The notes beneath the pieces were generated by a model. It ran no database searches. It saw only the letters and a program-made list of their open reading frames with translations, and had not been told where the DNA came from. A stretch of 64,000 nt of DNA from NCBI RefSeq assembly GCF_023016265.1, contig NZ_CP095412.1, forward strand, positions 434,001 to 498,000, in the 5' to 3' direction. Positions 27,565 through 36,328 of the stretch are shown here, piece after piece. Positions within the stretch are counted from its first letter, which is position 1, and every line of letters begins with the position of its first letter. The stretch is from Blastococcus sp. PRF04-17 (lineage in GTDB: Bacteria; Actinomycetota; Actinomycetes; Mycobacteriales; Geodermatophilaceae). A program made the translations under genes and the position numbers.

Positions 27565-29915
27565 CCGTCGCTCCGGAGCGCCCGGGCTCGCTCGTCGGCG
27601 CCCGTGTCCGCCGGGTCAACGACCCCCGTCTGCTGCGGGGCGAGGGCCGCTACGTCGACGACGTCCACCTCGCCGGAATGGTGCACGCCACCGTCCTGCG
27701 CAGCCCCGTCGCGCACGCCGACATCCGCTCCTTCGACGCGTCCGAGGCGGGCGGCCTGCTGGTCCTCGGGCCCGACGACGTCGCCGTGGCCACCAACCCC
27801 CTGCGCTGCGTGTGGATCGCCGTGGGCGGGCAGCGGCAGACCCAGGTGCCGCTCGGCGAGCGTCGGGTCCGCTACGTGGGTCAGCCGATCGGCGTGGTGG
27901 TGGCCGAGTCGCGGGCCGCGGCCGAGGACGCCGCGGAGATGATCGACGTCGACTACGACGAACTCCCCACGGTCGCCGACCAGGAGTCGGCACTGGCCGA
28001 GGGTGCTCCGCTGCTGCACCCGGACTGGGGCACCAACGTGGCGGCGGACTTCCGGGTCGGGGACGACGCCGAGGCGGTCGAGGCCGCCATGGCCGGGGCC
28101 GCCCGGGTTATCGAGCGCCGGCTGGTGATCCCGCGGATCGTGCCCAGCCCCATGGAGACCCGCGGTGTCGTGGCCAGCTGGGACGCCAACCTGCGCGAAC
28201 TCACCGTCTGGTCGTCCACCCAGACCCCGCATCACGTCAGGGACCACCTGGCCACCGCCCTGCGGCTGTCGGCCGACCAGGTCCGCGTGGTCGCACCCGA
28301 CCTCGGGGGCGGCTTCGGGTCCAAGGAGCACCTGTACCCCGACGAGGTCATGGTCGCGCTGGCCTCGATGCGGCTCGGCCGTCCGGTCAAGTGGATCGAG
28401 GACCGCGTCGAGCACTTCACGGCCACCATGCACGCTCGGGACGCCGTCCACTACGCCCGGCTGGGCATGGACCAGGACGGCCGGTTCATCGCCATCTCCA
28501 GCGACGTCATCGGCAACCTGGGGGCCCACCCGTCGAACGTCGGTACAGGGCCGTTCCGCATCTCCGGCTCGATGTTGCCCGGGCCGTACCGGTTCGCCAC
28601 CGCCGGGGTGCGCGTGCGCGGGGTGCTGACCACCACGACCCCGACCGGGGCCTACCGCGGTTTCGGCATGCAGGAGGCGGCCTGGGTGCGCGAGCGGCTG
28701 GTCGACGAGGCCGCCCGCGACCTCGGCATGGACCCGGTCGAGCTGCGGCTGGTCAACATGCTGCGCGAGGACGAGCTGCCGCACACGACCCCGACTCTGC
28801 AGGACTACGACTCCGGCGACTACGTCGAGGGCCTGTCCATGCTGCGGGACATGGTGACCAAGGACGCCGCACCGGCGGACACCAACCCGCGGGTTCGCCG
28901 CGGTGTGGGGTACGCCAGTCAGGTCGAGTTCACCGGGCTCGGCCCGAGCCCGGTGCAGAAGATCGTCGGGTTCCACCTGGGCGGCTTCGAGACCGGCGTC
29001 GTGCGGGTCGACCCCGATGGCAGCGTCGTAATCAGCTCCGGCGTCATGGGCATGGGCCAGGGCATCGAGACGACGCTGGCCCAGATCGCCGCCGAGAAGC
29101 TCGGTGTCCCGCTGGGGAAGGTGCGGGTCGCCCTCGGCGACACCAAGGTCGCCCCCTACTCGGCGTCCGGCTCGATCGCCAGCCGGTCGATGACCGTGGG
29201 CGGCGGCGCCGTCACCCGCGCCTCGATCACGCTTGCGCAGAAGATGCTGCGCATCGCCGCCCACCAGATGGAGGCCGACGCCGACGACGTCGAGCTGGTC
29301 GACGGGACGTTCCGGGTCAAGGGGGTGCCCTCGTCCGGCATCGACTTCGACTCGGTCGCGGCCTCGACCTGGCTGGGTTGGGACCTGCCTCCAGGGGAGG
29401 AAGCCGGACTCGAGGTGAAGGACATGCACGAGCCCTCGAACATCAGCTACTCGTACTCCTCGCACGCCGCCGCCGTGGCCGTGGATCTGGACACCGGCAA
29501 GGTGGACATCGAGGGTTACTGGGTGACCCACGACTCGGGCACCGTCATCAACCCGATGATCGTCGACGGGCAGGTGATGGGTGGCGTGGCCCAGGGCATC
29601 GGCATCGCGCTCTACGAGAAGATGACCTACGGCGAAGGCGCCCAGCCGACGACGACCTCCTTCCTCGACTACCTCGTGCCGCTGTCCGCCGACGTGCCGG
29701 ACATGGGGATCGGCCACACCGAGCACCCGGCACCGCACATCCCCGGAGGGATGAAGGGCGCGGGGGAGGGCGGCACGATCCCCGCCCCGGCCGCCGTGGC
29801 CAACGCCGTCGCCGCGGCCGTCCCGGAGATCGCCGGGCAGGTGCTCGAGACACCGTTGTCGCCCGGGCGGATGTGGGAGATGCTGCACGAGGCGGGTCTG
29901 CATGAGCGGCCCTGA
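27561..29915 (+). CDS. Molybdenum hydroxylase large (molybdopterin) subunit, operon 1
   Basis: The 784-aa protein follows the xanthine-dehydrogenase/CoxL plan: VRRVNDPRLLRGEGRYVDDV at the start, DLGGGFGSKEHLYPDE, the TPTGAYRGFGMQEA segment and the C-terminal GAGEGGTIPAPAAVANAV with the catalytic Glu near residue 736. The CO-dehydrogenase CSF loop is replaced by YRGFG, so this is a hydroxylase and not a CO dehydrogenase. The substrate is unknown. The ATG overlaps the small-subunit stop. Its 3' end overlaps the ABC ATPase gene by 14 bp, tying the enzyme to that transporter. Confidence 0.94.
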   Translation: MTVAPERPGSLVGARVRRVNDPRLLRGEGRYVDDVHLAGMVHATVLRSPVAHADIRSFDASEAGGLLVLGPDDVAVATNPLRCVWIAVGGQRQTQVPLGERRVRYVGQPIGVVVAESRAAAEDAAEMIDVDYDELPTVADQESALAEGAPLLHPDWGTNVAADFRVGDDAEAVEAAMAGAARVIERRLVIPRIVPSPMETRGVVASWDANLRELTVWSSTQTPHHVRDHLATALRLSADQVRVVAPDLGGGFGSKEHLYPDEVMVALASMRLGRPVKWIEDRVEHFTATMHARDAVHYARLGMDQDGRFIAISSDVIGNLGAHPSNVGTGPFRISGSMLPGPYRFATAGVRVRGVLTTTTPTGAYRGFGMQEAAWVRERLVDEAARDLGMDPVELRLVNMLREDELPHTTPTLQDYDSGDYVEGLSMLRDMVTKDAAPADTNPRVRRGVGYASQVEFTGLGPSPVQKIVGFHLGGFETGVVRVDPDGSVVISSGVMGMGQGIETTLAQIAAEKLGVPLGKVRVALGDTKVAPYSASGSIASRSMTVGGGAVTRASITLAQKMLRIAAHQMEADADDVELVDGTFRVKGVPSSGIDFDSVAASTWLGWDLPPGEEAGLEVKDMHEPSNISYSYSSHAAAVAVDLDTGKVDIEGYWVTHDSGTVINPMIVDGQVMGGVAQGIGIALYEKMTYGEGAQPTTTSFLDYLVPLSADVPDMGIGHTEHPAPHIPGGMKGAGEGGTIPAPAAVANAVAAAVPEIAGQVLETPLSPGRMWEMLHEAGLHERP

Positions 29916-31458
29916 GCCAGCGCCCGCCGCCTGGCTGACGGCGTCCGGTGTCACCCACCGGTACGGCGGGGTCGCCGCGCTGAGCGATGTCGCGTTCGAG
30001 GTCCGCACCGGCGAGGTGCACGCGCTGCTCGGCGAGAACGGCGCCGGGAAGAGCACCCTGGTCCGGGTGCTCACCGGCGCGCTGCAGCCGGACGAGGGTG
30101 CGCTGGCCATCGACGGACGGCCGCTGCGCTTCTCCTCGCCGCGCGACGCGCAGGCCGCCGGCATCGGCGTCGTCCACCAGGACTATCACCTGTTCCCCGA
30201 CCTGACCGTCGGCGAGAACGTGTGCGCCGTCTCGGTGCACGCCCCCACCCGTGCGGGCCTGGTCGACCGCCGGCGGATGTTCGCGACCGCTCGGGAGCTG
30301 CTGCTCGACCTCGGGATCGACATCGACCCGCGCCGGAAGGTCGCCGGGCTCGACGCCGCCGAGCGCAAGCTGATCGAAATCGCCCGAGCGCTCCTGCAGC
30401 GGCCGCGGTTCCTGCTACTCGACGAGCCGACGGCCGCTCTCGAGCCACGGGAGACCGACCGGCTGCTCGAGGTCGTCGCCCGGCTCCGTGACCGGGGGAC
30501 GGGCATCATCCTCGTGACCCACCGGCTGGGAGAGGTGTGCCGGATCGCCGACCGGGCCACCGCGCTGCGCGACGGGCGTCACGTCGGAACGTTGCCCCAG
30601 GCCGACCTGTCGCCCACCACCCTGACCCACCTCATCGTCGGCTCGGCGGTCGAGGAGCTCGAAGGGCCGGCACACGCGTCCGGCGCCCCGGTCCTCCAGG
30701 TGAGCGGCCTGCGGTTGCGCGAGGGTGCCGAGCCCATCGAACTGCACGTCGGCGAGCGGGAGCTCGTCGCCGTGATCGGGCTCGTCGGCGCCGGCGTGCC
30801 CGCCGTACTCGGGGCAGTCGCCGGCTCGATCCCGAACGCCGGCGCCAGGATCACCGTCGAGGGCCGGCCGGTGCGCATCTCCGGCCCGCGCGCGGCCCGT
30901 CGGCTGGGCATCGGCTTCGCCCCCGAGGACCGCAAGCGCACGGGCCTGCTGCTGGGCCAGTCGATCGCCGCCAACATGGGTCTCGGCTCGCTGTCCAACT
31001 GGTCGCGGGGTGGCTTCACCCAGCGGGCGGCGCTGCGCAACGCCGCGCGGAACGCGGGGCAGATCTTCGACATCCGCTGCCAGTCGGTCGACCAGCCGGT
31101 GGGCTCGCTCTCCGGCGGCAACCAGCAGAAGGTGCTGCTCGGCCGCTGGCACCTGGCCAACGTGAGCACTCTCGTGGTGCAGGAGCCCTCGCAGGGCGTC
31201 GACATCGGTGCCCGGCTCGAGATCCACAAGCACCTCGTGGACTTCGCGGCCAACGGCGGTCGTGTCCTGTTCTCCAGCTCCGACATCGACGAGGTGCGGG
31301 CCATCGCGCACCGCATCTACGTGCTCCACGCCGGCGAGGTGTCAGCGGTGTTCGACAACACCGGTCCCGGCCGGCTCGACCGAGCGGCCCTCACCGAGGC
31401 CATGACGACCGACGCCCGCTCACGGCAGCCCCGGCGGAGCCAGGAGGTTCTCGCATGA
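29902..31458 (+). CDS. Ribose/nucleoside-type ABC importer ATPase (tandem NBDs)
   Basis: The 518-aa protein has two ABC domains. The first has an intact Walker A (GENGAGKST) and Walker B (LLLDEPTAALEP) but an altered signature (LDAAERKLIEIARAL). The second has a degenerate Walker A (GLVGAGVPAV), a good signature (LSGGNQQKVLLGRW) and QEPSQGVDIG in place of a standard Walker B. This asymmetry is typical of RbsA/MglA-type ATPases. It energises the permease and binding protein that follow. It starts inside the Mo-subunit gene and overlaps the permease by 4 bp. Confidence 0.94.
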   Translation: MSGPEPAPAAWLTASGVTHRYGGVAALSDVAFEVRTGEVHALLGENGAGKSTLVRVLTGALQPDEGALAIDGRPLRFSSPRDAQAAGIGVVHQDYHLFPDLTVGENVCAVSVHAPTRAGLVDRRRMFATARELLLDLGIDIDPRRKVAGLDAAERKLIEIARALLQRPRFLLLDEPTAALEPRETDRLLEVVARLRDRGTGIILVTHRLGEVCRIADRATALRDGRHVGTLPQADLSPTTLTHLIVGSAVEELEGPAHASGAPVLQVSGLRLREGAEPIELHVGERELVAVIGLVGAGVPAVLGAVAGSIPNAGARITVEGRPVRISGPRAARRLGIGFAPEDRKRTGLLLGQSIAANMGLGSLSNWSRGGFTQRAALRNAARNAGQIFDIRCQSVDQPVGSLSGGNQQKVLLGRWHLANVSTLVVQEPSQGVDIGARLEIHKHLVDFAANGGRVLFSSSDIDEVRAIAHRIYVLHAGEVSAVFDNTGPGRLDRAALTEAMTTDARSRQPRRSQEVLA

Positions 31459-32459
31459 CCCAGACGCCCGCGCCCGCTCGGCAGGCGACGCCCCCGGCCG
31501 AACCCGCTCCCTCCGGCGGCCCCGGCCGGAGCCGCCTCCGCGTCGACGTCGACGCCCTGTTCGTCCCAGCGCTGATCGTCGTCCTCATGGTGGCGCTCAG
31601 CTTCGCCTCGCCCTACTTCTTCACCGGCCGCAACCTCGGCCAGATCCTGCTGCAGGGTGCGGTGCTCGGCATCGTCGCGGTGGGTGCCACCTTCGTCATC
31701 ATCGGTGGCGACCTCGACCTGTCCATCGGCTTCAACGTCGCGCTGTCCGGCATCGTCACCGCGCTGGTCATCGTGGAGTCGGGGAGCTGGCCGCTCGGCG
31801 TCCTCGTCGGACTGCTGTGTGGCATGTTCATCGGTCTGGTCAACGGGATGCTCTCGGCGATGCTGGGTGTCCCGGCGTTCGTCGCGACCCTGGGCACAGG
31901 CACGGTCTGCGGCGGCCTGTCCCTGTGGTTCACCAACGGCGTGACGATCTCCGGCCTGCCGCCCACCTTCGCCGCGCTGGCCACCACCGAGTTCCTCGGC
32001 CTGCAGACGCTGGTGTGGTTCATGCTCGGGCTGTTCCTTGTCGGCGGCATCGTGCTGCACCGCACGAACTTCGGCATCCGGGTCTTCGCCTCCGGCGGCG
32101 GTCGCGACGCGGCGTTCCTCTCCGGTATCCCGGTCGCCGGCGTCCGCCTGGCCAACTTCGTCATCGCTGGTGGCTGCGGCGGCCTCGCCGGCGTGCTGCT
32201 CACCGCCCGCGTCCAGGCCGGGCAGCCCACGGTGGGTACCAGCCTCACCCTGTTCGCCACCGCCGCGGTCATCCTGGGCGGCACGAGCATCCTCGGCGGG
32301 ATGGGCTCGATGCAGCGCACATTCTTTGGCGTGCTGCTGATCTCCGTCGTCCAGAACGGCCTCAACATCCTCGGCGTCGACTACGCACTCCAGCAGGTCG
32401 CCGTCGGAGCGGTCTTCGTGCTCGCCGCCTGTTCCGAGGTGGTTCGCCGGCGCCGCTAG
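31455..32459 (+). CDS. Ribose-type ABC importer permease
   Basis: The 334-aa membrane protein of the RbsC family has about ten hydrophobic segments (FVPALIVVLMVALSFA; LGIVAVGATFVIIGG). It includes the typical GGDLDLSIGFNVALSG and AVILGGTSILGGMGS motifs. The first 45 residues are a Pro/Ala-rich cytosolic tail. The ATG overlaps the ATPase stop. It forms the channel for a sugar, nucleoside, purine-like or autoinducer-like solute. The adjacency to a Mo hydroxylase suggests a heterocyclic substrate, which is inference. Confidence 0.94.
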   Translation: MTQTPAPARQATPPAEPAPSGGPGRSRLRVDVDALFVPALIVVLMVALSFASPYFFTGRNLGQILLQGAVLGIVAVGATFVIIGGDLDLSIGFNVALSGIVTALVIVESGSWPLGVLVGLLCGMFIGLVNGMLSAMLGVPAFVATLGTGTVCGGLSLWFTNGVTISGLPPTFAALATTEFLGLQTLVWFMLGLFLVGGIVLHRTNFGIRVFASGGGRDAAFLSGIPVAGVRLANFVIAGGCGGLAGVLLTARVQAGQPTVGTSLTLFATAAVILGGTSILGGMGSMQRTFFGVLLISVVQNGLNILGVDYALQQVAVGAVFVLAACSEVVRRRR

Positions 32460-32508
32460 GCACCCCGAAATTCGCAGGTCGAACAGCAGAGCGACGCAGC
32501 GCTCGACG

Positions 32509-32524
32509 TCTTGTCATACGTATC
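32509..32524. promoter_or_regulatory. GTNNNAC operator-like site upstream of the sugar-type binding protein
   Basis: TCTTGTCATACGTATC (core GTCATAC at 32513-32519) lies 19-34 bp upstream of the lipoprotein start at 32543, inside the 83-bp gap after the permease. It matches the sites at 26068, 37124, 42629 and 61284, suggesting internal regulation of the binding-protein gene. Confidence 0.5.
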
Positions 32525-32542
32525 TCCGAGAAAGGGACATCC

Positions 32543-33541
32543 ATGAGCATCCGAGGGTTGCGCGCGCTGGCCGGTCTCACGGCCGCCGCGCTGGTCGTGA
32601 CCGCCTGCGGCGGGGACGACGGCGGCGGCGGCGGAGGAGGGGGCGGAGGCGGCGGCAGCGACGCCGGCGGGGAGGACTACCGCATCGGCGTCAGCTTCTA
32701 CAGCAACGTCATCCCTCTCTACGTCGAGATGGAGGAGGGGATGCGCGACAAGGCCGAGGAGCTGGGTGTCGAGCTCGAGTTCGCCTACGCGGACAACAGC
32801 GCCGAGAACCAGAGCAACCAGATCAACACGTTCATCACCACCGGCGTCGACATGATCCTCGCCTCGCCGGTCGACGCAGCCGCGCTCACCCCGGCCTACC
32901 AGCAGGCCCGCGCGGCCGGCATCCCGATCATCTCGGTCGCCAACAAGGTGGCCAACGACGCCGACGAGGACGCCTACATCGGCCCCGACCTCGCCGAGCA
33001 GTCCGCCCGGACGCTCGAGCGGGTCGTCGAGGGAATGGGCGGCGAGGGCCAGCTCCTCCTGTTGAGCGGCCCGCCGCAGATCACCTTCGTCCAGCTTCAG
33101 CAGGCCGGCTGGGACGAGGTGCTCGCCCAGAACCCCGGCATCGAGGTCGTCAACACCGCGGTCGTCCCCGACCTGTCGACCGCCGGCTCCGTGGACGCCA
33201 CGGCGGCTGCCCTCTCGGCGAACCCGGGTATCACGGGCATCCTGGCCAGCATCGACGACATGGCGCTGGGCGCCATCCAGGCCGCGAACGCGGCGGGCAT
33301 CGCTCCGGAGGACATCTACATCGCCGGATGGGACGGCGGTCCCGCCGCCCGCGAGGCCATCGCGGCCGGCACCTACGACCTGACCCTCTCGCAGAAGCCC
33401 TACACCTGGGGTCAGATCGCCGTCGAGACGGCGGTCGACTTCCTCAACGGCGACAAGCCCGAGGAGCACCGCGTGAACACGCCCGACGTCTTCATCGACG
33501 AGGAGAACGTCACCACGCTCACCGAGGAAGAGATCCGCTGA
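32543..33541 (+). CDS. Sugar/nucleoside-type ABC importer substrate-binding lipoprotein
   Basis: The 332-aa protein starts with a lipoprotein signal (RALAGLTAAALVVTAC, lipobox Cys near residue 23) and then a run of 12 glycines interrupted only by Asp before the mature domain. The fold is periplasmic-binding-protein type I, class 4 (IGVSFYSNVIPLYVEMEEGM; GVDMILASPVDAAALTPA; ASIDDMALGAIQAAN; GWDGGPAAREAI). It delivers substrate to the permease coded before it. GAAAGGGACATCC precedes the ATG. A strong hairpin follows the stop. Confidence 0.93.
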   Translation: MSIRGLRALAGLTAAALVVTACGGDDGGGGGGGGGGGGSDAGGEDYRIGVSFYSNVIPLYVEMEEGMRDKAEELGVELEFAYADNSAENQSNQINTFITTGVDMILASPVDAAALTPAYQQARAAGIPIISVANKVANDADEDAYIGPDLAEQSARTLERVVEGMGGEGQLLLLSGPPQITFVQLQQAGWDEVLAQNPGIEVVNTAVVPDLSTAGSVDATAAALSANPGITGILASIDDMALGAIQAANAAGIAPEDIYIAGWDGGPAAREAIAAGTYDLTLSQKPYTWGQIAVETAVDFLNGDKPEEHRVNTPDVFIDEENVTTLTEEEIR

Positions 33542-33547
33542 CGGTCC

Positions 33548-33583
33548 GGTGCTGGGCCCCCCACACGGTGGCGGCCCAGCACC
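33548..33583. terminator. Hairpin terminator after the sugar-type ABC operon
   Basis: Perfect 11-bp arms GGTGCTGGGCC and GGCCCAGCACC enclose 14 nt, starting 7 bp after the stop of the binding-protein gene. There is no T run, as is usual in high-GC actinobacteria. It separates the transporter operon from the CoxG-like gene. Confidence 0.7.
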
Positions 33584-33625
33584 CGGCCCGCATTCTGGTC
33601 CGTCCCATCGTAGACAGGTTGGTCC

Positions 33626-34273
33626 GTGCTCATCGAGAACAGCTTCCGCGTGCCGGTCCCCGTCGAGCAGGCGTGGCGCACGCTGCTCGACGTCCCCCGC
33701 ATCGCCCCCTGCCTGCCCGGCGCCACCCTCGACGAGTCCGAGGGGACGACCCACCGGGGGCGGGTGAAGGTGAAGGTCGGGCCCATCCAGCTGGCCTACA
33801 AGGGCGAGGCGACCATCGCCGAGCAGGACGAGGTCGCCCGGCGGCTGGTCCTCGTCGCCACCGGCCGGGAGACCCGCGGATCCGGAGCGGCATCGGCGCG
33901 CGTCGTCGCCGAGCTCGTCGAGCGGGACGGCGCCACCGACGTCCAGGTCGCCACCGATCTCGATCTGACGGGCAAGCCGGCCCAGTTCGGCCGCAGCATC
34001 ATCTCCGACGTCAGCGGCCGCCTCATCGACCAGTTTGCGACCAACCTCGCCGCCCTGATGGTCGCGCCGCAGGCCTCGCCGACCGCGGAACCTGCCGTCG
34101 CGCCGACGTCCGGGCCGCCCCCCTCGCCGGCCGCGCCCGCGCCTCCGGGCGAGGGCGCCGCACTCGACGTGTGGACCCTCCTGCCGCCGCCGGTCCGCGT
34201 GGGCGTCCGGGTCGTGCTGCCGGCCCTCCTCCTCCTCGCCACCGGCTGGCTCCTCGGCCGGCGGGGCAGGTGA
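33626..34273 (+). CDS. CoxG-like SRPBCC protein with C-terminal membrane anchor
   Basis: The 215-aa protein starts with a CoxG-type SRPBCC fold (IENSFRVPVPVEQAWRTLLD, APCLPGATLDE, GRVKVKVGPIQLAYKGEA, FGRSIISDVSGRLIDQFATNL). After a Pro/Ala-rich linker (about residues 150-180) comes one hydrophobic helix (VGVRVVLPALLLLATGWLLG) and a basic end. CoxG proteins assist Mo-containing CO dehydrogenase and relatives and can tether them to the membrane; here it probably serves the Mo hydroxylase of operon 1. GTG start. It overlaps the SDR gene by 4 bp (GTGA). Confidence 0.88.
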   Translation: MLIENSFRVPVPVEQAWRTLLDVPRIAPCLPGATLDESEGTTHRGRVKVKVGPIQLAYKGEATIAEQDEVARRLVLVATGRETRGSGAASARVVAELVERDGATDVQVATDLDLTGKPAQFGRSIISDVSGRLIDQFATNLAALMVAPQASPTAEPAVAPTSGPPPSPAAPAPPGEGAALDVWTLLPPPVRVGVRVVLPALLLLATGWLLGRRGR

Positions 34274-35027
34274 CCGGGGGCGCCGTGAACCCGGTGCGGC
34301 GGACCGCGGTCGTGACCGGGGCCGCGAGCGGGCTCGGCCAGGTCATGGCCGAGCACCTCGCGGCGACCGGTCACGACGTGGCCGTCTGCGACCTGGTGCC
34401 CTGCACGGAGACGGTCGAGCGGATCCACGCGCGCGGCCGGCGGGCGGCGCACGCGGTGGCCGACGTCTCCGCACCCGACGACGTCGCCGCCTTCGCTGAC
34501 GTCGCCCGGGCCGAGCTCGGTCCGGTCGGCGTCCTGGTCAACAACGTGGGGATCTCGCCCTACCGGCCTTTCCTCGAGATCGGTCTCGAGGAATGGCGCT
34601 CGGTCATGCGGGTCAACCTCGACAGCCTGCTGCTGGTCACCCAGGCATTCCTGCCCGACATGATCGAGGCCGGCGCCGGCCGGATCGTGTGCCTGACCTC
34701 GAGCGTGGTCTGGGACCCCCAGTCGACCGAGATGTCGCACTACGCCACGTCGAAGGGCGGCGTCTGGGCCTTCACCCGCAGCCTGGCGGGCGAGTTCGGC
34801 CCGCACGGGGTCACCGTGAACGCACTGGCACCGGGTCTGGTGCAGACCCCCTGCTGCGCGAGCGGGTGCCGCCGCAGCGTTGGGACGAGGTCACGGCACG
34901 TCAGGCGGTCCGGCGCACCCTCGTGCCCGACGATCTGCTCGCCGCTCTCGACTTCCTCCTCTCGGACGCGGCCGGCGCGGTCACCGGGACGACCGTGCCG
35001 GTCAACGGCGGACGGGTGTGGACGTGA
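34270..35027 (+). pseudogene. SDR-family dehydrogenase with one-base frameshift
   Basis: From GTG 34270 (overlapping the CoxG stop) the frame gives a normal SDR: VVTGAASGLGQVMAEHL, LVNNVGISPYRPF, VCLTSSVVWD, YATSKGGVWAFTRSLAGEFG, VNALAPGLVQTP. It then shifts at a run of five Cs (34847-34851). Adding one C gives LLRERVPPQRWDEVTA and the family ending VTGTTVPVNGGRVWT, stop 35027, 252 aa in total. The restored end overlaps the next gene as GTGA, which supports the reconstruction. Probable sequencing error or very recent mutation. Confidence 0.85.
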
Positions 35028-35521
35028 CCGGGCTGCCCGGTCTGCGGCGGGGCGACCACGTCGGGCTGGTGGTGCCGGACCTCGAGGCCGCCGTCGGCTT
35101 CTTCGAGCGGGCGCTCGGCGGCCGGTGCGTGCTCCGGCACGGTCCGTACCGGGGCGTGCCGGGGGACCCCGACATGCAGGTGCGGCAGTTCGCCCGTCAC
35201 CCGGACACCCAGGTCGAGGGCATCGCGGTCGTGCACGTCGCCGACGTCGTCCTCGAGCTGCTGCAGTTCTCCGCACCCGACCAGCGGACCGAGCCGCCGC
35301 GGACGAGCGACGCAGGTGGCCACCACGTCGCCTTCTACGTCGACGACCTCGATGCCGCCGTCTCGGAGCTCCGTGCGCGTGGCGTGCAGGTGCTCGGCGA
35401 GCCGATGCCCCTGCCAGGACCGGAGGCGGGGGAGCAGGCGCGCTTCGTCTTCGCGCTGACGCCCTGGGGGCTGCCCCTGGAGTTCGTCAGCTACCCCCAC
35501 GGCAAGGCGTGGCAGCAGTAG
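35024..35521 (+). CDS. VOC (glyoxalase/extradiol dioxygenase-like) family protein
   Basis: The 165-aa protein has a paired beta-alpha-beta VOC fold: DHVGLVVPDLEAAVGFFERAL at the N-terminus, LELLQFSAP, then GGHHVAFYVDDLDAAVSELRARGV and LPLEFVSYP. Potential metal ligands are the His in DHVG, Glu in LELLQF, His in HHVAF and Glu in LEFVSY. The reaction cannot be assigned (epimerase, lyase or dioxygenase are possible). GTG 35024 overlaps the restored SDR stop; GTG 35018 is the alternative. It probably belongs to the CoxG-SDR operon. Confidence 0.85.
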   Translation: MTGLPGLRRGDHVGLVVPDLEAAVGFFERALGGRCVLRHGPYRGVPGDPDMQVRQFARHPDTQVEGIAVVHVADVVLELLQFSAPDQRTEPPRTSDAGGHHVAFYVDDLDAAVSELRARGVQVLGEPMPLPGPEAGEQARFVFALTPWGLPLEFVSYPHGKAWQQ

Positions 35522-35525
35522 GGGC

Positions 35526-36293
35526 TCACCGGGGGCGCAGCGGCGCCAGCCGGCGCAGCACTGCCGACCGGCGGCGGCGGGGGAGCGGCGCCGTGGCGGC
35601 GACCAGCGCGCGGTACCGGCGGCTCGGGGTCCAGGCGGTCCGTCCCGCGGCGAGCGCAGCGAGGGACTCCTTGGCCACGCGGTCGGGGTCGAGCCACATC
35701 CAGCCCGGCACCCGGGAGTTGTCGACGCCCGCGCGGTCGTGCAGCGCGGTCCGGGTGAAGCCCGGACGGGCGACGAGGACCTGCACGCCGGTGGTCGCGA
35801 CCCGGCCCGACAGCGAGCCGGCGAGCACCTCGAGCCAGGCCTTCGAGGCCGCGTAGCTGCCCATCGACCAGTGCGCGGCGGTGGATCCGATCAGCACGAT
35901 CTGCCCGCCGCCCCGCGCCTCCATGGCGGTCACGGCGGTGTGCAGCAGGTGCGTCGTCGCCACCACGTTCACCTGCAGCTGCTCGATCTCCTTCGTCAGC
36001 GGCGCGACGCCGAACGGGTAGGCGGTGCTCCGGCCCGCGGCGTGGACCAGCAGGTCCACCGGGCGCTCGGCGGCGACGAGCCGACGGCTGACCGCGGTGA
36101 CCCCGTCGGAGTCGGCGAGGTCGGCGAGGAGCAGCTCCGCCTCGACCGCATCGGGCACCGCCGCACCGAGCGCCGCACGGTCCCGGCCGACCAGCACGAG
36201 GCCGTGGCCCTGGCGGGCGAGGCGCCGCGCGAACGCCGCACCGATCCCGGAGGATGCGCCGGTGATCAAGGCCCTGGACGGTTGGTAGGACAT
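35526..36293 (-). CDS. SDR-family oxidoreductase (DltE/YqjQ-like)
   Basis: The 255-aa protein has ALITGASSGIGAAFARRLA, LLVHAAGRS in place of NNAG, a catalytic Ser in IVLIGSTAAH, and YAASKAWLEVLAGSL. The GRDRAAL after strand two favours NADP. A basic C-terminal tail is seen. It points away from the following SDR gene (36329) and ends 5 bp from the convergent VOC gene. The substrate is unknown. Confidence 0.88.
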   Translation of the reverse strand: MSYQPSRALITGASSGIGAAFARRLARQGHGLVLVGRDRAALGAAVPDAVEAELLLADLADSDGVTAVSRRLVAAERPVDLLVHAAGRSTAYPFGVAPLTKEIEQLQVNVVATTHLLHTAVTAMEARGGGQIVLIGSTAAHWSMGSYAASKAWLEVLAGSLSGRVATTGVQVLVARPGFTRTALHDRAGVDNSRVPGWMWLDPDRVAKESLAALAAGRTAWTPSRRYRALVAATAPLPRRRRSAVLRRLAPLRPR

Positions 36294-36328
36294 ACTCCAG
36301 ATCCAAGCAGCTCGACGGAGGAGGGTCC

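Noticed and set aside
26134-29915. Carbon monoxide dehydrogenase (coxMSL)
   Set aside because: Gene order and CoxG fit, but the Mo subunit lacks the CSF-type active-site loop and has YRGFG, so a general Mo hydroxylase is the safer call.
26049-30164. A 1371-aa minus-strand open frame opposite the Mo-hydroxylase operon
   Set aside because: Typical high-GC shadow frame with no recognisable domain; the plus-strand genes explain the region.
34270-35856. Programmed frameshifting or a fused SDR-VOC protein
   Set aside because: No slippery heptamer with a downstream structure is evident, and similar one-base lesions occur in unrelated genes nearby, so random indels are simpler.
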